DNA of 59,637 nt from Priapulus caudatus (Eukaryota; Priapulida; Priapulimorpha; Priapulimorphida; Priapulidae): the NCBI RefSeq assembly GCF_000485595.1, contig NW_014577282.1, forward strand, positions 524,923-584,559. The letters run 5' to 3'. Made by a program: the position numbers and the translations under genes. This document shows, piece by piece, positions 21,330 to 32,637 of this stretch (position 1 is the stretch's first letter; the number at the start of each line of letters is the position of its first letter). The notes beneath the pieces were generated by a model. It had not been told where the DNA came from, searched no databases, and worked only from the letters and a program-made list of their open reading frames with translations.

Positions 21330-21936
21330 GGGCTAGCCTTACCCATTAATATACCAAAATTTAACAAAATCGAATGAATCTAGATGGGCATTTTCATTTT
21401 TGCCAAAAAGTGGGCGTGGCTCGAAAGTAGGTAGACTGGCGTGCTCCAAAATAGGACGTTCAAATCTCTCACATAAGAGTAACAACTGTATGCAATTTGA
21501 ATCATGTGGGTCAAACGGTTCTTGAGTTATCGTTGACCGTAGGCAGACACTGAAATGCATAGTAAAATTGCTAAAATCTACCTAATTTGCATAATAAAAA
21601 ATAAAAAAATAAAAACCTGTGTGATATGTTTTGGGGCCAGTCCTCATTCATTCACATACCAGAAATGAGCAAAATCCGTTGAACCTGAACTGACTTATGG
21701 CCATTTCCATTTTTGCCAAAACGTGGACGTGGCTCGAAAGTAGGTAGACTGGCGTGTTCCAAAATAGGACGTTCAAACCTCTCCCATAGGAGTAACAACT
21801 ATATGCAATTTGAAACATGTGGGTCAAACGGTTCTTGAGTTATCGTTGACCATAGCCAAATGTTGACGGACGGACGTACGTACGACGGACGACACCCCAT
21901 GGCAATAGATCATCTTGACGATGTCAAGGCGAGCTA
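21330..21936 (+). repeat. Direct duplication ending in ACGG repeats, a hairpin and GAGCTAAAA
   Basis: Two roughly 220-bp copies (about 21330-21550 and 21635-21855). They share TTTTGCCAAAA, GTGGCTCGAAAGTAGGTAGA, CCAAAATAGGACGTTCAAA and AAACGGTTCTTGAGTTATCG. The second is followed by GACGGACGGACG, a hairpin (CTTGAC-GAT-GTCAAG at about 21913-21927) and GAGCTAAAA. Confidence 0.75.
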
Positions 21937-22760
21937 AAAATTGGTATTTACACTCAACCCAATCATACATTGGTTAGGTGTCAGAGCTATTAGATAGTGC
22001 TGACACCTACCGTTCTTGTACTATCAGTAATTAGTATTTCTAAACTTTACCTTACTTTAATATTTTATTTTGTTCGTATATTGTAATATAATTTGTATTC
22101 TGTGACAATCGTTTGCGTTTACTGGTGGTGTCAAGAATAAAGGCATTACAATGTATATGATTGTGTTTAGTGGCATTATATAGGTTTTGTAAAAAACTAC
22201 TTACGCGTATACCGTAATTTTCGTAAGTCGGCACAAAAATTCTGGTCCCAAAAGTGCTGACTTATGCGAGTTTTACTGTATTTGGGTTTAGCTTGTTATT
22301 TAAATAGATCGAACATTGGGAATTTATTTGGATTCCTAGATAATTCGAAGTGTAATTACGGCATTTTATAATCGACCGAAGATGTAATTGGTATAGTCCC
22401 GTTGGTCCTAACAGCAGACATAAATGCATTAGTTAAATATTGTCACATATGGCTAATTAATCTCACTAACTATATATAATAATTACTTTACAGTTAAATT
22501 ATTACACTTAATTATGAAATAAAGTTATTTATCTATGATTAAATACTAACAGCTATAAAATGAATTACTATGCTTACTCCTATACGGTTGGTAATACCAA
22601 TGTAAATGCCAATAGAATTTCACATACATAAATACCATTGATAACAAGGTTTCGCTCTTGGGCGAACCCAACACCACACAGGCTAATTTGTCATTCTGGG
22701 AAGAATCATTTGCAAAAGATAGCATGAAATCTGCGCGTAGGCCAAAATTTATCAAACAAT
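21937..22760 (-). other. 3' flank / probable 3' UTR of CYLD
   Basis: AT-rich region downstream of the CYLD stop. It contains a block (GGCATTACAATGTATATGAT at about 22141) that also occurs near 16606. No reliable polyadenylation site was fixed. Confidence 0.4.
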
Positions 22761-22945
22761 TTACTTATATAGCATCAGCTCGGAACTCTGGTACATGCAA
22801 ATGTAGCCATCGGAGAGCAGCCTTTGGGCATAGTCGGGTAAGTATGGGTCTTCACGCATTATGCGACTATAACCTTCCCCTGAGAGCCACGTGGTTAAGT
22901 CTGGACAGGCACAGATCTCTGGGATGTTATATCCATGCTCCTCAC
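22761..22945 (-). CDS. CYLD: CYLD deubiquitinase, last exon
   Basis: Acceptor AG at 22946-22947; stop TAA at 22763-22761. It completes a split Gly codon and reads EEHGYNIPEICACPDLTTWL, then YICMYQSSELMLYK and stop. This matches the CYLD C-terminus, which ends in a similar Met-Tyr-Gln-Ser...Leu-Tyr-Lys. These residues close the USP fold. The plus-strand open frame over the exon is a shadow. Confidence 0.92.
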
Positions 22946-23269
22946 CTATAATTGCACACAGTGAAATAAAAACGAATTAACTACAGCTGCAAATTTGACG
23001 TAAGCAATATAATGAAAGAAGGGCGTATAATAATATAAAGCAAATGACAATAAAACCTCGAAACCTTGTAGTTTCAGTTCAATTTCTTCAATTTAGCATA
23101 CCTACACTAGAACGCACCTCATGCACCACATTAGAGCCACTAATCACAACCATTAGCAGACGTTTCCTCTTTTGTAAGCAGCAATACTTCTCCTACACCT
23201 TCATAAGTCATATTAGAATGGCATAAATATGTAAATGTGTTTCGAGAGCTAGATAATATAGTTCAATAC

Positions 23270-23510
23270 CTTTCCGATCAGCCATACTGTCAAAGAAGAC
23301 CCATGGTGTGTTTAAGCCACTTCCACTCTTTACAAATGCCACATAATGACTTGTTGCTATGCAGACGACAGCAAAGAGTTCCAAATGCACTCTGGGAATC
23401 CTATATGGCTGCCATTCATGTGCTGTTTGCTCCTGGAGGTATTGCTGGAACTCAGATGGAACTAATATTTCTCGTGGTTCATGATTTACCGTTCCAGCGT
23501 GACTGTGCCG
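23270..23510 (-). CDS. CYLD: CYLD exon with catalytic His and Asp
   Basis: A 241-bp exon with acceptor AG at 23511-23512 and donor GTATTG at 23269. It begins with RHSHAGTVNHEP, the His pair of the B-box insert. It then reads HLELFAVVCIATSHYVAFVK and TPWVFFDSMADRK. In CYLD the His of SHYVAF and the Asp of FFDSMAD form the catalytic triad with a Cys encoded upstream, outside the window. CYLD removes Lys63- and Met1-linked ubiquitin from NF-kB pathway proteins. Both residues are kept, so the enzyme is probably active. Confidence 0.95.
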
Positions 23511-24387
23511 CTGGAAACAAATGTTACAACCAGTTACGGAATAGTGGATTATATATGACATATACATGAGCATATAAAGGATGCAGGGACACGATCAGAT
23601 ATTCTGGCATTATCAGTCCTTCTCAGGTTATCCAGAACCGTGCCCATTGGTAATTGTGAACTTGTGCATGCTTTTGGTTAGTTGCAAGCATGTAGGTAAT
23701 TTGGTAGAGCTTTATTAATTCGCATTCACCCACATCTATACATTTTGCACGTATCAACTACAGGAATCACAAGTGGAACATAAATGAAGCACCAGTAAAT
23801 GCCATTTCAAGAGTAGCTGAGAGCATCATAAATAGTAGAGGGTGTCCAATTGAAACTATGATCTTGCAAATAAATAAAAAAATAAAATGTGGGCAAATTT
23901 GGTCTCATCAATTAACGAACATGCATGGAGCTTATTATTCCACTAAGGAAATTACCATAATAAGCATAATGCCATATAAAATGGCAAATAATGCAGCCAC
24001 ATTCCTTCCTGTCGGAACTATTCCCGTGAAATTGGCAACCACCCGTCAAAGTGCCCCACTTTGAGTGACAATGGTTTTGGATTGGTACAGCATCGCTATA
24101 CTCAATGCAAATTACCGATAACGCCCATGTAGGTGGCGCCAATTGCAGGCTGCCAGTAGTGTTTTTGTAGAGTATGTTTGCTGTGATTCAAATGTGACTT
24201 TTCTCGTGTTCTTTTAAATCGCTATCGTTTGAAGTCGAGTTATATCGCTTATAAATGTCCAGACTCATTAACAGGAATTCATTCATACAAAATGATGCGT
24301 TGCTTGTGTTATTTTAACTGTATTCAAATTGTGACTGCAACTGGTTCAGTTACGACAGCCGTGACAATATGCGTACAGTACGGCTCA
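23511..24387. other. CYLD intron, unassigned part
   Basis: No coding signal or repeat boundary recognised in this part of the 5.1-kb intron. Confidence 0.5.
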
Positions 24388-24615
24388 TAGGGTCTATGTC
24401 CCCTAGGGTACTGCCGGAACGTACCCTGGGTACGGTCCAGTATACTGGAACGTACTCTGGTAACTATCTGATATGGTTAGGGTTAGGGTTAGGGTTAGGG
24501 AGTAGGCGTAGGCGACTCCCTAGACTTGTTAGTGGAGTAGGCGATCGAGGTACGGTCCGGAATATTAGATAGTACCAGGGTACGTTACGGCAGTACCCTG
24601 GGGGACATATACCCT
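24388..24615. mobile_element. Foldback element with a TTAGGG-repeat core
   Basis: Arms AGGGTCTATGTCCCC and GGGGACATATACCCT at the ends. The inverted homology continues through AGGGTACTGCCG, AACGTACCCTGG and GGTACGGTCC. The loop contains four TTAGGG units (about 24476-24500). Flanks show CTCA on both sides (24384-24387, 24616-24619), a possible 4-bp target duplication. Confidence 0.7.
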
Positions 24616-25289
24616 CTCAGCTACAGTAGGGCCTACGTTACGTTTACTAAGAACAGTTGATGGAAACCTGTAGAAAATGAGTCATTGAGTGCATGCCCGA
24701 ATCGATGCAGGGTGTATGCACATCAGAGTAAAGACGGCAATACATGATGCTGCGGAGCTATGAAACAAATGAATCAGCCTGCGAAAGAACAAGTTTATTC
24801 CATCTAACGCGGTGCTGTGCAGTTTGAAAGTTTCTGGCATTCTGCGGTATAGGGGTTGCAGAGCTGGAACTCACACGAACACATCAAAGTAAAACCAGAA
24901 ACCTATATTTTCAAATAAATACATGACAACAGCAGCAGAATAACAATGTACTAAATGTTTAACATACAAAAAAACAAAATGACATAAGTCCCTACACTAC
25001 TAAAACAATGAGGATCTATGTATTTAGGAATTCATGCAAATGACTTAAACTTATTGTAGTAACATGGTGTCATATTTTTCACAAGTATGTATACCCCAAG
25101 TAGGTAAGCAAAGCACATATACACACACTAGCGGATTAAGGGCGGGGCAACAGGGGCACGTGCCCCGGGGCCCCCACATTTAGAGTATCCTAAAATTTAC
25201 AAAACTGTCGTAATTGTGATCCACAAAATTCTTAGCATGTAACGTTGAAGTGATGCGTTTCCATTGCTGTTTCTCTGACTGAATTTTGC

Positions 25290-25551
25290 TGTTCAGCTGA
25301 AGGACACTTTCCCTAATACCGAAATTGCTCTGAGAATCTATCTTTCATTGATGGTCTTGAATTGTAGCGGTAAAAGGTCATTTTTAAAACTCAAGTTGAT
25401 TAAAAATCACATGAGAACCACGATCAGCCAACAGAGACTGGTAAACCTCAGTATTCTCGCTATCGAAAGTGACATTTTAAATTTGTTGAAACACGATGAA
25501 ATACTCTCTGAATTTGCAAGCATGAAAGTGCAGAAAAAATACAGACTATAG
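25290..25551 (+). pseudogene. hAT transposase C-terminal dimerisation domain
   Basis: With one shift the reading is DTFPNTEIALRIYLSLMVLN, then RSFLKLKLIKNHMRTTISQQ, RLVNLSILAIESDILN and a stop at 25549. This is the Dimer_Tnp_hAT tail (the RSFSKLKLIK...ERL..LA.LSIE pattern). The rest of the transposase is not visible, so this is a non-functional tail. Confidence 0.75.
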
Positions 25552-26654
25552 GGCCCCCACACAATTGGGTTAGCCGCTAGCTTTGTCAGCAGGTGGCGCA
25601 GCGGGAGTTAGAGGTGTTACAACGATTGCGCAATCAACCGGTCAGTTGAAAAGATACAGGAATCACGAATAGCCGATCGTATCGTCATAGCGATATAACC
25701 AAGTTAAAATTCCTTCGAAAAGTCTGCAGCGATCACTTCAGAGAGGCTGACTATACTAGCACACTTTTAAGTAAGTGTAATATCGAAAATAGCTTATAAA
25801 CATTAGTTATTAGCTCATTTTGACTTTGAGGTTTGCAGTAGTTTTCTTGCGTATTCCATGCAGCCTAGATTATAAAAACAACTGCTAGTGTCATCATTGA
25901 CAGTATTTATCGCTACAGAGCAGTATAATTATAATAGGACAATGCCAGTGGCAACGTTTAGCTGGTAATTGGTAAATAATCGAGGCCAGGTGTCTCTAGT
26001 ACGAGGTACCAGTACCTGGTATCAGGTACTTGGCTATATTAATCACCGGCATTCATTCTACATGTTTTATTATTGTTATATTAAGATTAGCTCTCGAGTG
26101 CTATAGCCCTTCGTTGCCACCACGCATTTTTTAATAATATATTTTCATTGACGTTTTCTTAAATATGTCTTATTTTTAGACGAAAGAAAGAGACTCAAGG
26201 TTGACGCTGTAATGTGCATGTAAACACGCCGTCAATGCTCAAAGGAAAATCCCAACTTAATGCAGCTCGAGACAGTTGTTAGGAATAGACGTATCGCATC
26301 TAAGAGGATTCATGTAGAGAGGGTCATTGTCTAAGCATGACATTTAAAATAAATTAAAAGAGACCTGCCCCATCAGAAGATTTCTCTCGTGAAAGAATTG
26401 TTAAGGTGTGCTTCATGATTTCCAACTTTAGGCGAGCTATTGTCAGCAGTAATGCCTAGTGTCTGTAGTAAATGGCTGCATTTTAGAAATAAAGATATAC
26501 ATAATTTGTATTGCAGCTTGAGTCTTTGTAGCTTTAATAATCTCAATAAACATAATTATTACATAACTCCTGAGCACACACAAAAGAATCAACACCCACT
26601 TCACATATGCCCCACTAATATCACCGTGAATCTCAATAAACATATTACATATGC

Positions 26655-27312
26655 ACACGCACGCACGCATGCACACACGTGTACCTGCACACGCACGCAC
26701 ACACGCACGCATGCACGTACATGTATGACCACACGCACACGCACGCACACACGTGCACGTTTACACGCACGCACAGACGCACGCATGTACGCATGTGTAC
26801 GTACACACGCACGCACGCACATACGTGTACGTGCAAACGCACGCACGACGTACGCACGACGCACGCACGCCCGCACGTACATACGCACGCATGCACGCAC
26901 CTGTACGTGCATACGCACGCACGCAAGCACACACGTACGCATGCACGCACGGGTACGTACACACGCACCCACGCACGCATGCACGCACGAGTACGTGCAC
27001 ACGCACGCACGAGTACGTGCACACGCACGCACGCACATGTACGTGCACACGCACGCACACACGTGGACGTGCACACCCACGCACACACGCACGCATGCAC
27101 GTACATGTATGACCACACGCACGCACGCACATGTACGTTCACACGCACGCACACACGCGGACGTGTACACCCACGCACACACGCACGCATGCACGTACAT
27201 GTATGACCACACGCACGCACGCACGCACGCATGCACGCACGCATGCGCTTGTACGTGCACACGCACGCACGCACGCACACACGTGGACGTGCACACCCAC
27301 GCACGCACATAT
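26655..27312. repeat. Alternating purine-pyrimidine (ACGC/ACGT) minisatellite
   Basis: About 650 bp of CACGCACGCACG with recurring ACATGTATGACCACACGC (near 26720, 27100 and 27200) and GTGGACGTGCACACCCACGC. This gives a loose higher-order period of about 38-110 bp. It is flanked by roughly 65-bp direct repeats (26544-26610, 27388-27452; TCTCAATAMACATA...CAACACCCACTTC-like). It is Z-DNA prone and the reverse-complement counterpart of 17222-17573. Open frames of up to 300 codons here are artefacts. Confidence 0.9.
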
Positions 27313-27807
27313 GTTGTCAGCGCAAATATAGGTGGTGTACGACAGTAGGGGCTCTTCTGCAGGTCATACATGTACCTACATACATACATAAATCTCAATA
27401 CACATATTACATAACTCCTCAGCACACACACAAAAATAAACACCCACTTCCCCCACTCTATCCCGGTTGCGCACATGGGTACGCGGATAATCTTCACCTC
27501 TGCAGATGTGCTGCCCTCCAGCAGCAACTGTTTCTAGCGGCTAACCCCATTGCGTGCCCCGGGCCCCCCACACGCTTAGTCCGGCCCTGTATACACAGGT
27601 AGATATCCCTTCCTTAATCATCAACTGGTTCTGACAGTACCAGCATTGACAGGAAAACCAGTTAGGCAATACCTAATGAGTGTACGGAAACACATATTTC
27701 ACACCCCCTATATATGGTAATATAAAGATAGCTTCCTGTACATAAATTTTATATTATCATAGCTTAATTTACAGTTGTTTACCTACCACCTTATACACTC
27801 CCCCCAT

Positions 27808-28102
27808 CAGGCCCGTAGCCAGGGGGGTTCGTGGGGTTCGCACGAACCCCCCCCGAGCCCCCCCCCCCGAGCAAAAAAATAAAATAAATTTTTCCATTTG
27901 AAAATTTGCAAGAATTTCACCTGAGGTATGCACCAGATCGCTCCATTTTAGTATAATTGCAAAATCTCTGTCGTGTCGGAGGGAGGACACCCCCTCCCAC
28001 TGCTCGGTAGCTATGCTCCCTCGCTCGGTCACTTCGCGCCCTCACAAATTTCCATCATTTAAAAACGAAACCCCCCCCAATATAAAGCTGGCTACGGGCC
28101 TG
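27808..28102. mobile_element. hAT-type MITE
   Basis: TIRs CAGGCCCGTAGCCAG (27808) and CTGGCTACGGGCCTG (28088-28102), with flanks CCCCCAT and CCCTCAT as an imperfect 7-8-bp duplication. The interior has G/C runs and a GTTCG hairpin. No transposase; it lies in a CYLD intron. Confidence 0.8.
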
Positions 28103-28376
28103 CCCTCATGACACCAATGCTACACATGTGTACGTGTGCAAGCATGTTTGCATGTGTAGCACCATGTCTTCATTGTAACATGACATATGGAAATTGATTG
28201 TTGGGGACGGGTACATGAAAATATGCATACACGTAATATTACATCAGCTTTGATTCAAGTTCGAGTACAAGTATGACAAAGTGTGTACCGGTATGTATAA
28301 TAAACATTGGAGCTGCTGCTCTCAGTATCTATGCGAACTCCTGCAGCTATGCGAGTAACCATATTTCTGGCTAACG

Positions 28377-28577
28377 CTCCATTAGGAGTGTTCCCAACTT
28401 TGATATCATTAATGATTAATGATTAATGATTGATAATCCTAACCCTAACCCTAACACTAACCCTAACCTAAATGACATTAAACCACAAACTAATATATGA
28501 CCATGACCATATAAATATATATATATATGTTATTATGACCATTAATGACATTAAAGTTGGGAACACTCCTAACGGAG
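28377..28577. mobile_element. Foldback element with a CCCTAA-repeat core
   Basis: Arms CTCCATTAGGAGTGTTCCCA and the complement of CTCCGTTAGGAGTGTTCCCA, continuing through ACTTTRATRTCATTAATG. The loop has (ATTAATG)3 and about six CCCTAA-type units (28437-28470), then a TA-rich tract. No clear target duplication. Confidence 0.7.
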
Positions 28578-28646
28578 TATCACCCCTATTTCTTGCTAAT
28601 ATATCCATGTAAATTGCCAAGAGTTGAAAACAATTTAGTAAAATAC

Positions 28647-28762
28647 CTGTATTATGCATTTTCTGCAAAATGAGATGTTTTCCAGGCATTCTCCAAACTG
28701 GCGGAAGCACTGCTTGCATTCTAACTCTGCCAGCATACCACACATACTGCACTGACGTGGTG
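28647..28762 (-). CDS. CYLD: CYLD exon with B-box zinc cysteines
   Basis: A 116-bp exon, acceptor AG at 28763-28764, donor GTATTT below 28647. It reads PRQCSMCGMLAELECKQCF and ISFCRKCIIQ. The three Cys pairs (CxxC, CxxC, CxxC) with the His residues of the next exon match the zinc-binding B-box that CYLD carries inside its USP domain. Phase 0 joins directly to 23510, so no exon is missing in the 5.1-kb intron. Confidence 0.93.
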
Positions 28763-29365
28763 CTAACAAACATGAAATACACAGAAATGAATGCGAGAGT
28801 ATGCAATGGGGTCAGCTGTGCATATCCCCAATAACGTCAAGCACAGAACGCACACAAGCTACACGGAACATAATTCTAGTGATAGGTGGCTTTCTTCATA
28901 TGTGTACAAGAAAATTAAGCTATAATATTATCCAGTAAATTTAGCGTGGATACTTATTAGTGCCGTTCCAAAGGTTGTTTATTAGTTATTTTATCCTTAC
29001 AGTCAGCATGAACTGTGGTAAAATTATGTATCTTTACAATAAAATCGGCTAACCCATTAAAACATTTTGGAATATAAACATGTAAATGAATGAGTTTGAC
29101 AGGATTTGAGTCTTGGTGACTGGAGTGGCCCCACTTCATGGTTATACAGTATATAATATGTCTGTTTTTTTTATCTTGGTAACACATGATTAAGCTGTGT
29201 ACGTATAGCTACAAAATGTAAAATCCAGAATGCAGGTTTTCCCTTTCATCAGCATAGGCTGGTCTTGACATAAAATTTTCCAAGGGTTTTTCATGGGCAA
29301 CCATTTTCACTACGTTGCAATTTATATAGATGCTAATTTTCATTGATGAAAATAAATTTACTCAC
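28763..29365 (-). other. CYLD intron (603 bp)
   Basis: Short intron between two exons whose phases join. No repeat boundary recognised. Confidence 0.8.
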
Positions 29366-29474
29366 AATTCTCTAGCACATCTGTTATGTCAAGAACCAGT
29401 GAAGGTACAATGCGCTTGTACATTTTGTAATCTTTCCCAAATCGTGGCATCTGGATGATGAAGCATGACGGAAT
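29366..29474 (-). CDS. CYLD: CYLD exon, USP core
   Basis: A 109-bp exon with acceptor AG at 29475-29476 and donor GTGAGT at 29365. It reads [20 protein letters not shown] and then [15 protein letters not shown], one of the best-conserved CYLD segments. It links in phase 0 to the upstream exon at 53816, 24.3 kb away, and splits a Ser codon with the next exon. Confidence 0.95.
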
Positions 29475-29929
29475 CTGTTAATAACAGGAATATCGGCAAT
29501 AAGATATAACTCAGTAAAAACTACTAAATCTGAATACATTGAATGGATTCTGGCAACACATACAAATCAGGTTGCACTGATAGTCCAAGAGAAATCAATA
29601 AACTGATTACACACTTTTATTATACATTCAGAGATTATGATATGTAGGTCTATCAGAGATAGTGGTGAGAAAATGAAGCCAACGAATCTCTCTTTACTTT
29701 CATTTGTCATTGAATTTTACGCAAGCGCAAAGATCAAAATATTTTTAATGTGTCTGAACTTAACAGTGAATGAGAATCTATTGTGAAGTTGCTGAACTGG
29801 TTTACAGAGACACAAATCACGTGGGCTCAAGGATAGAGAACATGGGTCCCAATAAAAGACGGTTTTTTCTGCCGATAGATGGCGCCACTATGCTATATAC
29901 ACTGTGTGCTATGTGCGACTTGGATATAT

Positions 29930-29978
29930 ACAGAGATATATATAAATATATATATATATAAATATATATATAGATATA

Positions 29979-30015
<37 letters not shown>

Positions 30016-30080
30016 GTACATATACATATATATATGAGATATATATATACAATACATATATGATACCATATCCCACACTG

Positions 30081-30140
<60 letters not shown>
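29930..30140. repeat. (TA)n microsatellite
   Basis: Interrupted AT dinucleotides from 29930, with an uninterrupted run at about 30085-30139. A (CA)/(CT)n tract follows to about 30243. Tyr-Ile open frames are artefacts. Confidence 0.95.
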
Positions 30141-30143
<3 letters not shown>

Positions 30144-30280
30144 ATACACACATATACACACATATATACGCACATATACACACACATACACACATATACA
30201 CACCTCCCCCCTCCCCCTCTCCTCTCTCTCTCTCTCTCTCTCTGCGTGCGACTCTGCGACTGCGACTACGTACTTTCCCT

Positions 30281-30665
30281 ATGCATAAATATAAAGCCTG
30301 TGCGACCACACACTTTGACATGCCGATGTGTGAGATGGTGAGTAGGGATGTATATATAATATATATATCCTTATGGTGGCGAGAAAGCGGCGTATAGGTA
30401 TGTATATACTTGGGCAATGTGGAAGTGCTTGCGACTCTTGCGACCGATGCATGGATATAAAAGCTGTACGACCAGAGACTTTCACATGGGGATTTATATA
30501 TAATATTGATATCATTGTGTTCCCGAGAACGGCATATATAGGTATGTATATACTTGAAAGGTTTGGAAGTGTAGACACAGTGGCGTCAGCGTATGAATAT
30601 AAATCCTTGCGACGGCACAGAATGAATGCGGATGTATATATTCATAGATATATAGCTCTTTAGCA
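30281..30665 (+). repeat. About 145-167-bp tandem repeat
   Basis: Units start at about 30281, 30448 and 30592 (ATGCATAAATATAAAGCC, ATGCATGGATATAAAAGC, GTATGAATATAAATCC). They share CGACCACACACTTTGACATG-like, TTTATATATAATATTGATAT-like and TAGGTATGTATATACTTG blocks. TATAAA occurs at the start of each unit. Confidence 0.7.
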
Positions 30666-32637
30666 TGTATATATATACGGTCGCTGTGCGATCACGCGTA
30701 GCGATAAGGCGGGTAACCACGTGTTGCACCGAGTTTTTATGTGACGAGCGAGCGAGCGAGCGACGCGAGGAAATTAAGAGTACGTACAGCAAGGCGCATG
30801 ACAATGAACAAGCGGGGGTGGGGGAGAGGGCGGTCTGCAATGCATAGACATGACGTGTCTATATGTGTGCGTGTGTGCGTGCGTGGGTGCGGGCGTCGCG
30901 CGTCGGGGCGTTGCAGCCATCAGAAGATCGCGTGTACTGCATCAATGGACATGACGTGTGTATATGTGTGAGCGTGTGTGCCTCATTAGATGGTATGGGA
31001 CGAATGATGATTTAATAGGTGTGTAGGGTAGCTATAGGGAGTAGTACGATAATAGTAGGATGAAGAGCCCATCAACCCTCCCCAATAAGGGGTTAATAGG
31101 CTGTTTGTAGGATGGTTCTACCCACGTAGTAATGAGTAGGCTGGCGTGTATTGCATGAATGCATTGGCTGTTGAAGTGGCATATCGTGCGTTGCGTCGCC
31201 GTTCTTCGATACCGACGGGGCTACTGTATGCGGAGTGCTGTGTGTGTTTGTGTGCGTGCGTGCGGGCACGAGTGCGTGCGAGCGTGCGTGCGTGCGTGTA
31301 TGTGTGACTGTGGATGACGGTGTGACTGTGAGCGTGCACTGCAGAAACGAGAAGAACCCTAACCCTAACCCTAAGCCTAACCCTAACCCTAGCTAACACA
31401 CACACGTACACACCCCACTACACACTACAGGCTACACAGCGATCTAGACAGAGGTGCGCGCAGCAGCTAAATTGGCAGCTGGGAGGGGGGGGGGGTGGCA
31501 CTGTATATGACTACCGTATGGAGCTTTACGCGCGGCTAGCGCGCACCGGCCGCAAGAGAACTGCTGCTGCTGCTGTTGCTGCTGCCGGGAGAGGCCGAGC
31601 GGGCGGGCGAATGCATAATATTGCCGCGAGACACAGCAGGGTACAGTCAATAACAATGGCGTATCTTGTGGGCGGTATTTTATGAGTTCGCCAAAAAAGA
31701 TCGAATAGCAACGGATTTCCAGGTAATTTAATGCGGAGAGCAAGTAATATGAATCCGTTAATGGCACGCGCAAATACCGACATAGATTTCAGGGCCCTAG
31801 CAGAGGAAAGTGTCGGGAAATGCTCGCGCGTCGCAATGGTCAGAAACGGCCGAAAACGGCCGAAAACGGCCGAAAACGGGCGGGTAGGGTCGCTTCAACG
31901 CATTTTTTCGACACTTCCTGTTAACTCACATCATGTTTATCGGTTGAAATGAACAAAGAACACTCTCACCAGTACCCCTGTCGATTTTAAAGGGGCTACC
32001 CCCACATTTACGAAAATGACAGGTTTCAATGGGCCCATGTTCTCTATCCTTGAACCAATCAGGCCCACAATCTACGGTAATAAATGGTTAACCCAAGTGA
32101 TTTTTATTACTATGCACTGCTTATGAAGTTTGAGATGTTTAGGTTTACCCCATTAGGGTAAATCCTGTTTCAATTCTTTTTACTCCCAGTAATTAGCTAC
32201 CTTTATCTGTGTTACACCCTGGTCCCCAAAAGCACACATTCTGCAAAGTAGATGCAATTTTGCAGGACATTGTAAACTTGGTGGGTAGATTATACAGACA
32301 GTACTAGTGGGACAATTTTTGATGAACACAGATTCGTAAGAGTTCAAACAAAACCTGTGGCATATATCCATGACAAGAACCTGAACTATCTTTGGACTAC
32401 CAGGATAGGCTAAAGTCGACCACTATAATAATCCTAGTGGCTCGAGCAATAAAACTACTTCGATGAGTCACTACCAAAGTAGCACAACAGAAGGAAATTG
32501 CGATGTATCAAATGGTACGTAACAGTTGCTGTGCAAAAACAATATAAGAGGTATGAAGGAATACTAAAAAATGGCATCAGGTAGTTGTCAATGATGGTAT
32601 TAGTTTTCTTGCCACTGGGAGTAATTATACTGGCGAC
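30666..32637. other. CYLD intron with assorted simple repeats
   Basis: Contains a GAGC run (30747-30762), a GT/GC alternating stretch (30865-30985, 31233-31320), CCCTAA-type repeats at 31356-31391, (CTG)n at 31561-31586 and four CGAAAACGGC units at 31846-31885. TCAAGGATAGAGAACATGGG at 29827-29846 recurs perfectly inverted at 32034-32053, bracketing 2.2 kb. No gene found. Confidence 0.6.

Larger units (their letters stand above)
25126..27589 (+). mobile_element. hAT transposon remnant, 8-bp TSD
   Basis: Exact 8-bp duplication TATACACA at 25118-25125 and 27590-27597. The ends CACTAGCGGATTAAG and (reversed) CAGGGCCGGACTAAG are imperfect TIRs of hAT type. It includes a hAT transposase C-terminus (25290-25551) and a large alternating minisatellite. 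An internal inverted copy of the right end (25551-25580 versus 27533-27562) indicates a rearrangement or a second insertion between them. Confidence 0.75.

Noticed and set aside
21930-21940. Helitron 3' terminus
   Set aside because: Hairpin plus CTAA is suggestive, but the following base is A, no 5' TC end or Rep/helicase was found, so only the shared module is reported.
23237-23569. Plus-strand open frame of 110 codons
   Set aside because: Antisense shadow of the CYLD exon, which has homology, splice sites and phase.
24475-24500. Chromosome end
   Set aside because: TTAGGG tracts are short, degenerate, in both orientations and internal to inverted repeats; these are interstitial.
26440-27602. 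Open frames of 120-308 codons in all frames
   Set aside because: Produced by the alternating ACGC/ACGT minisatellite; no stop codons can occur in such sequence, and no family resemblance.
29893-30417. 174-codon minus-strand frame
   Set aside because: Tyr-Ile and Cys-Val runs come from TA and CA microsatellites.
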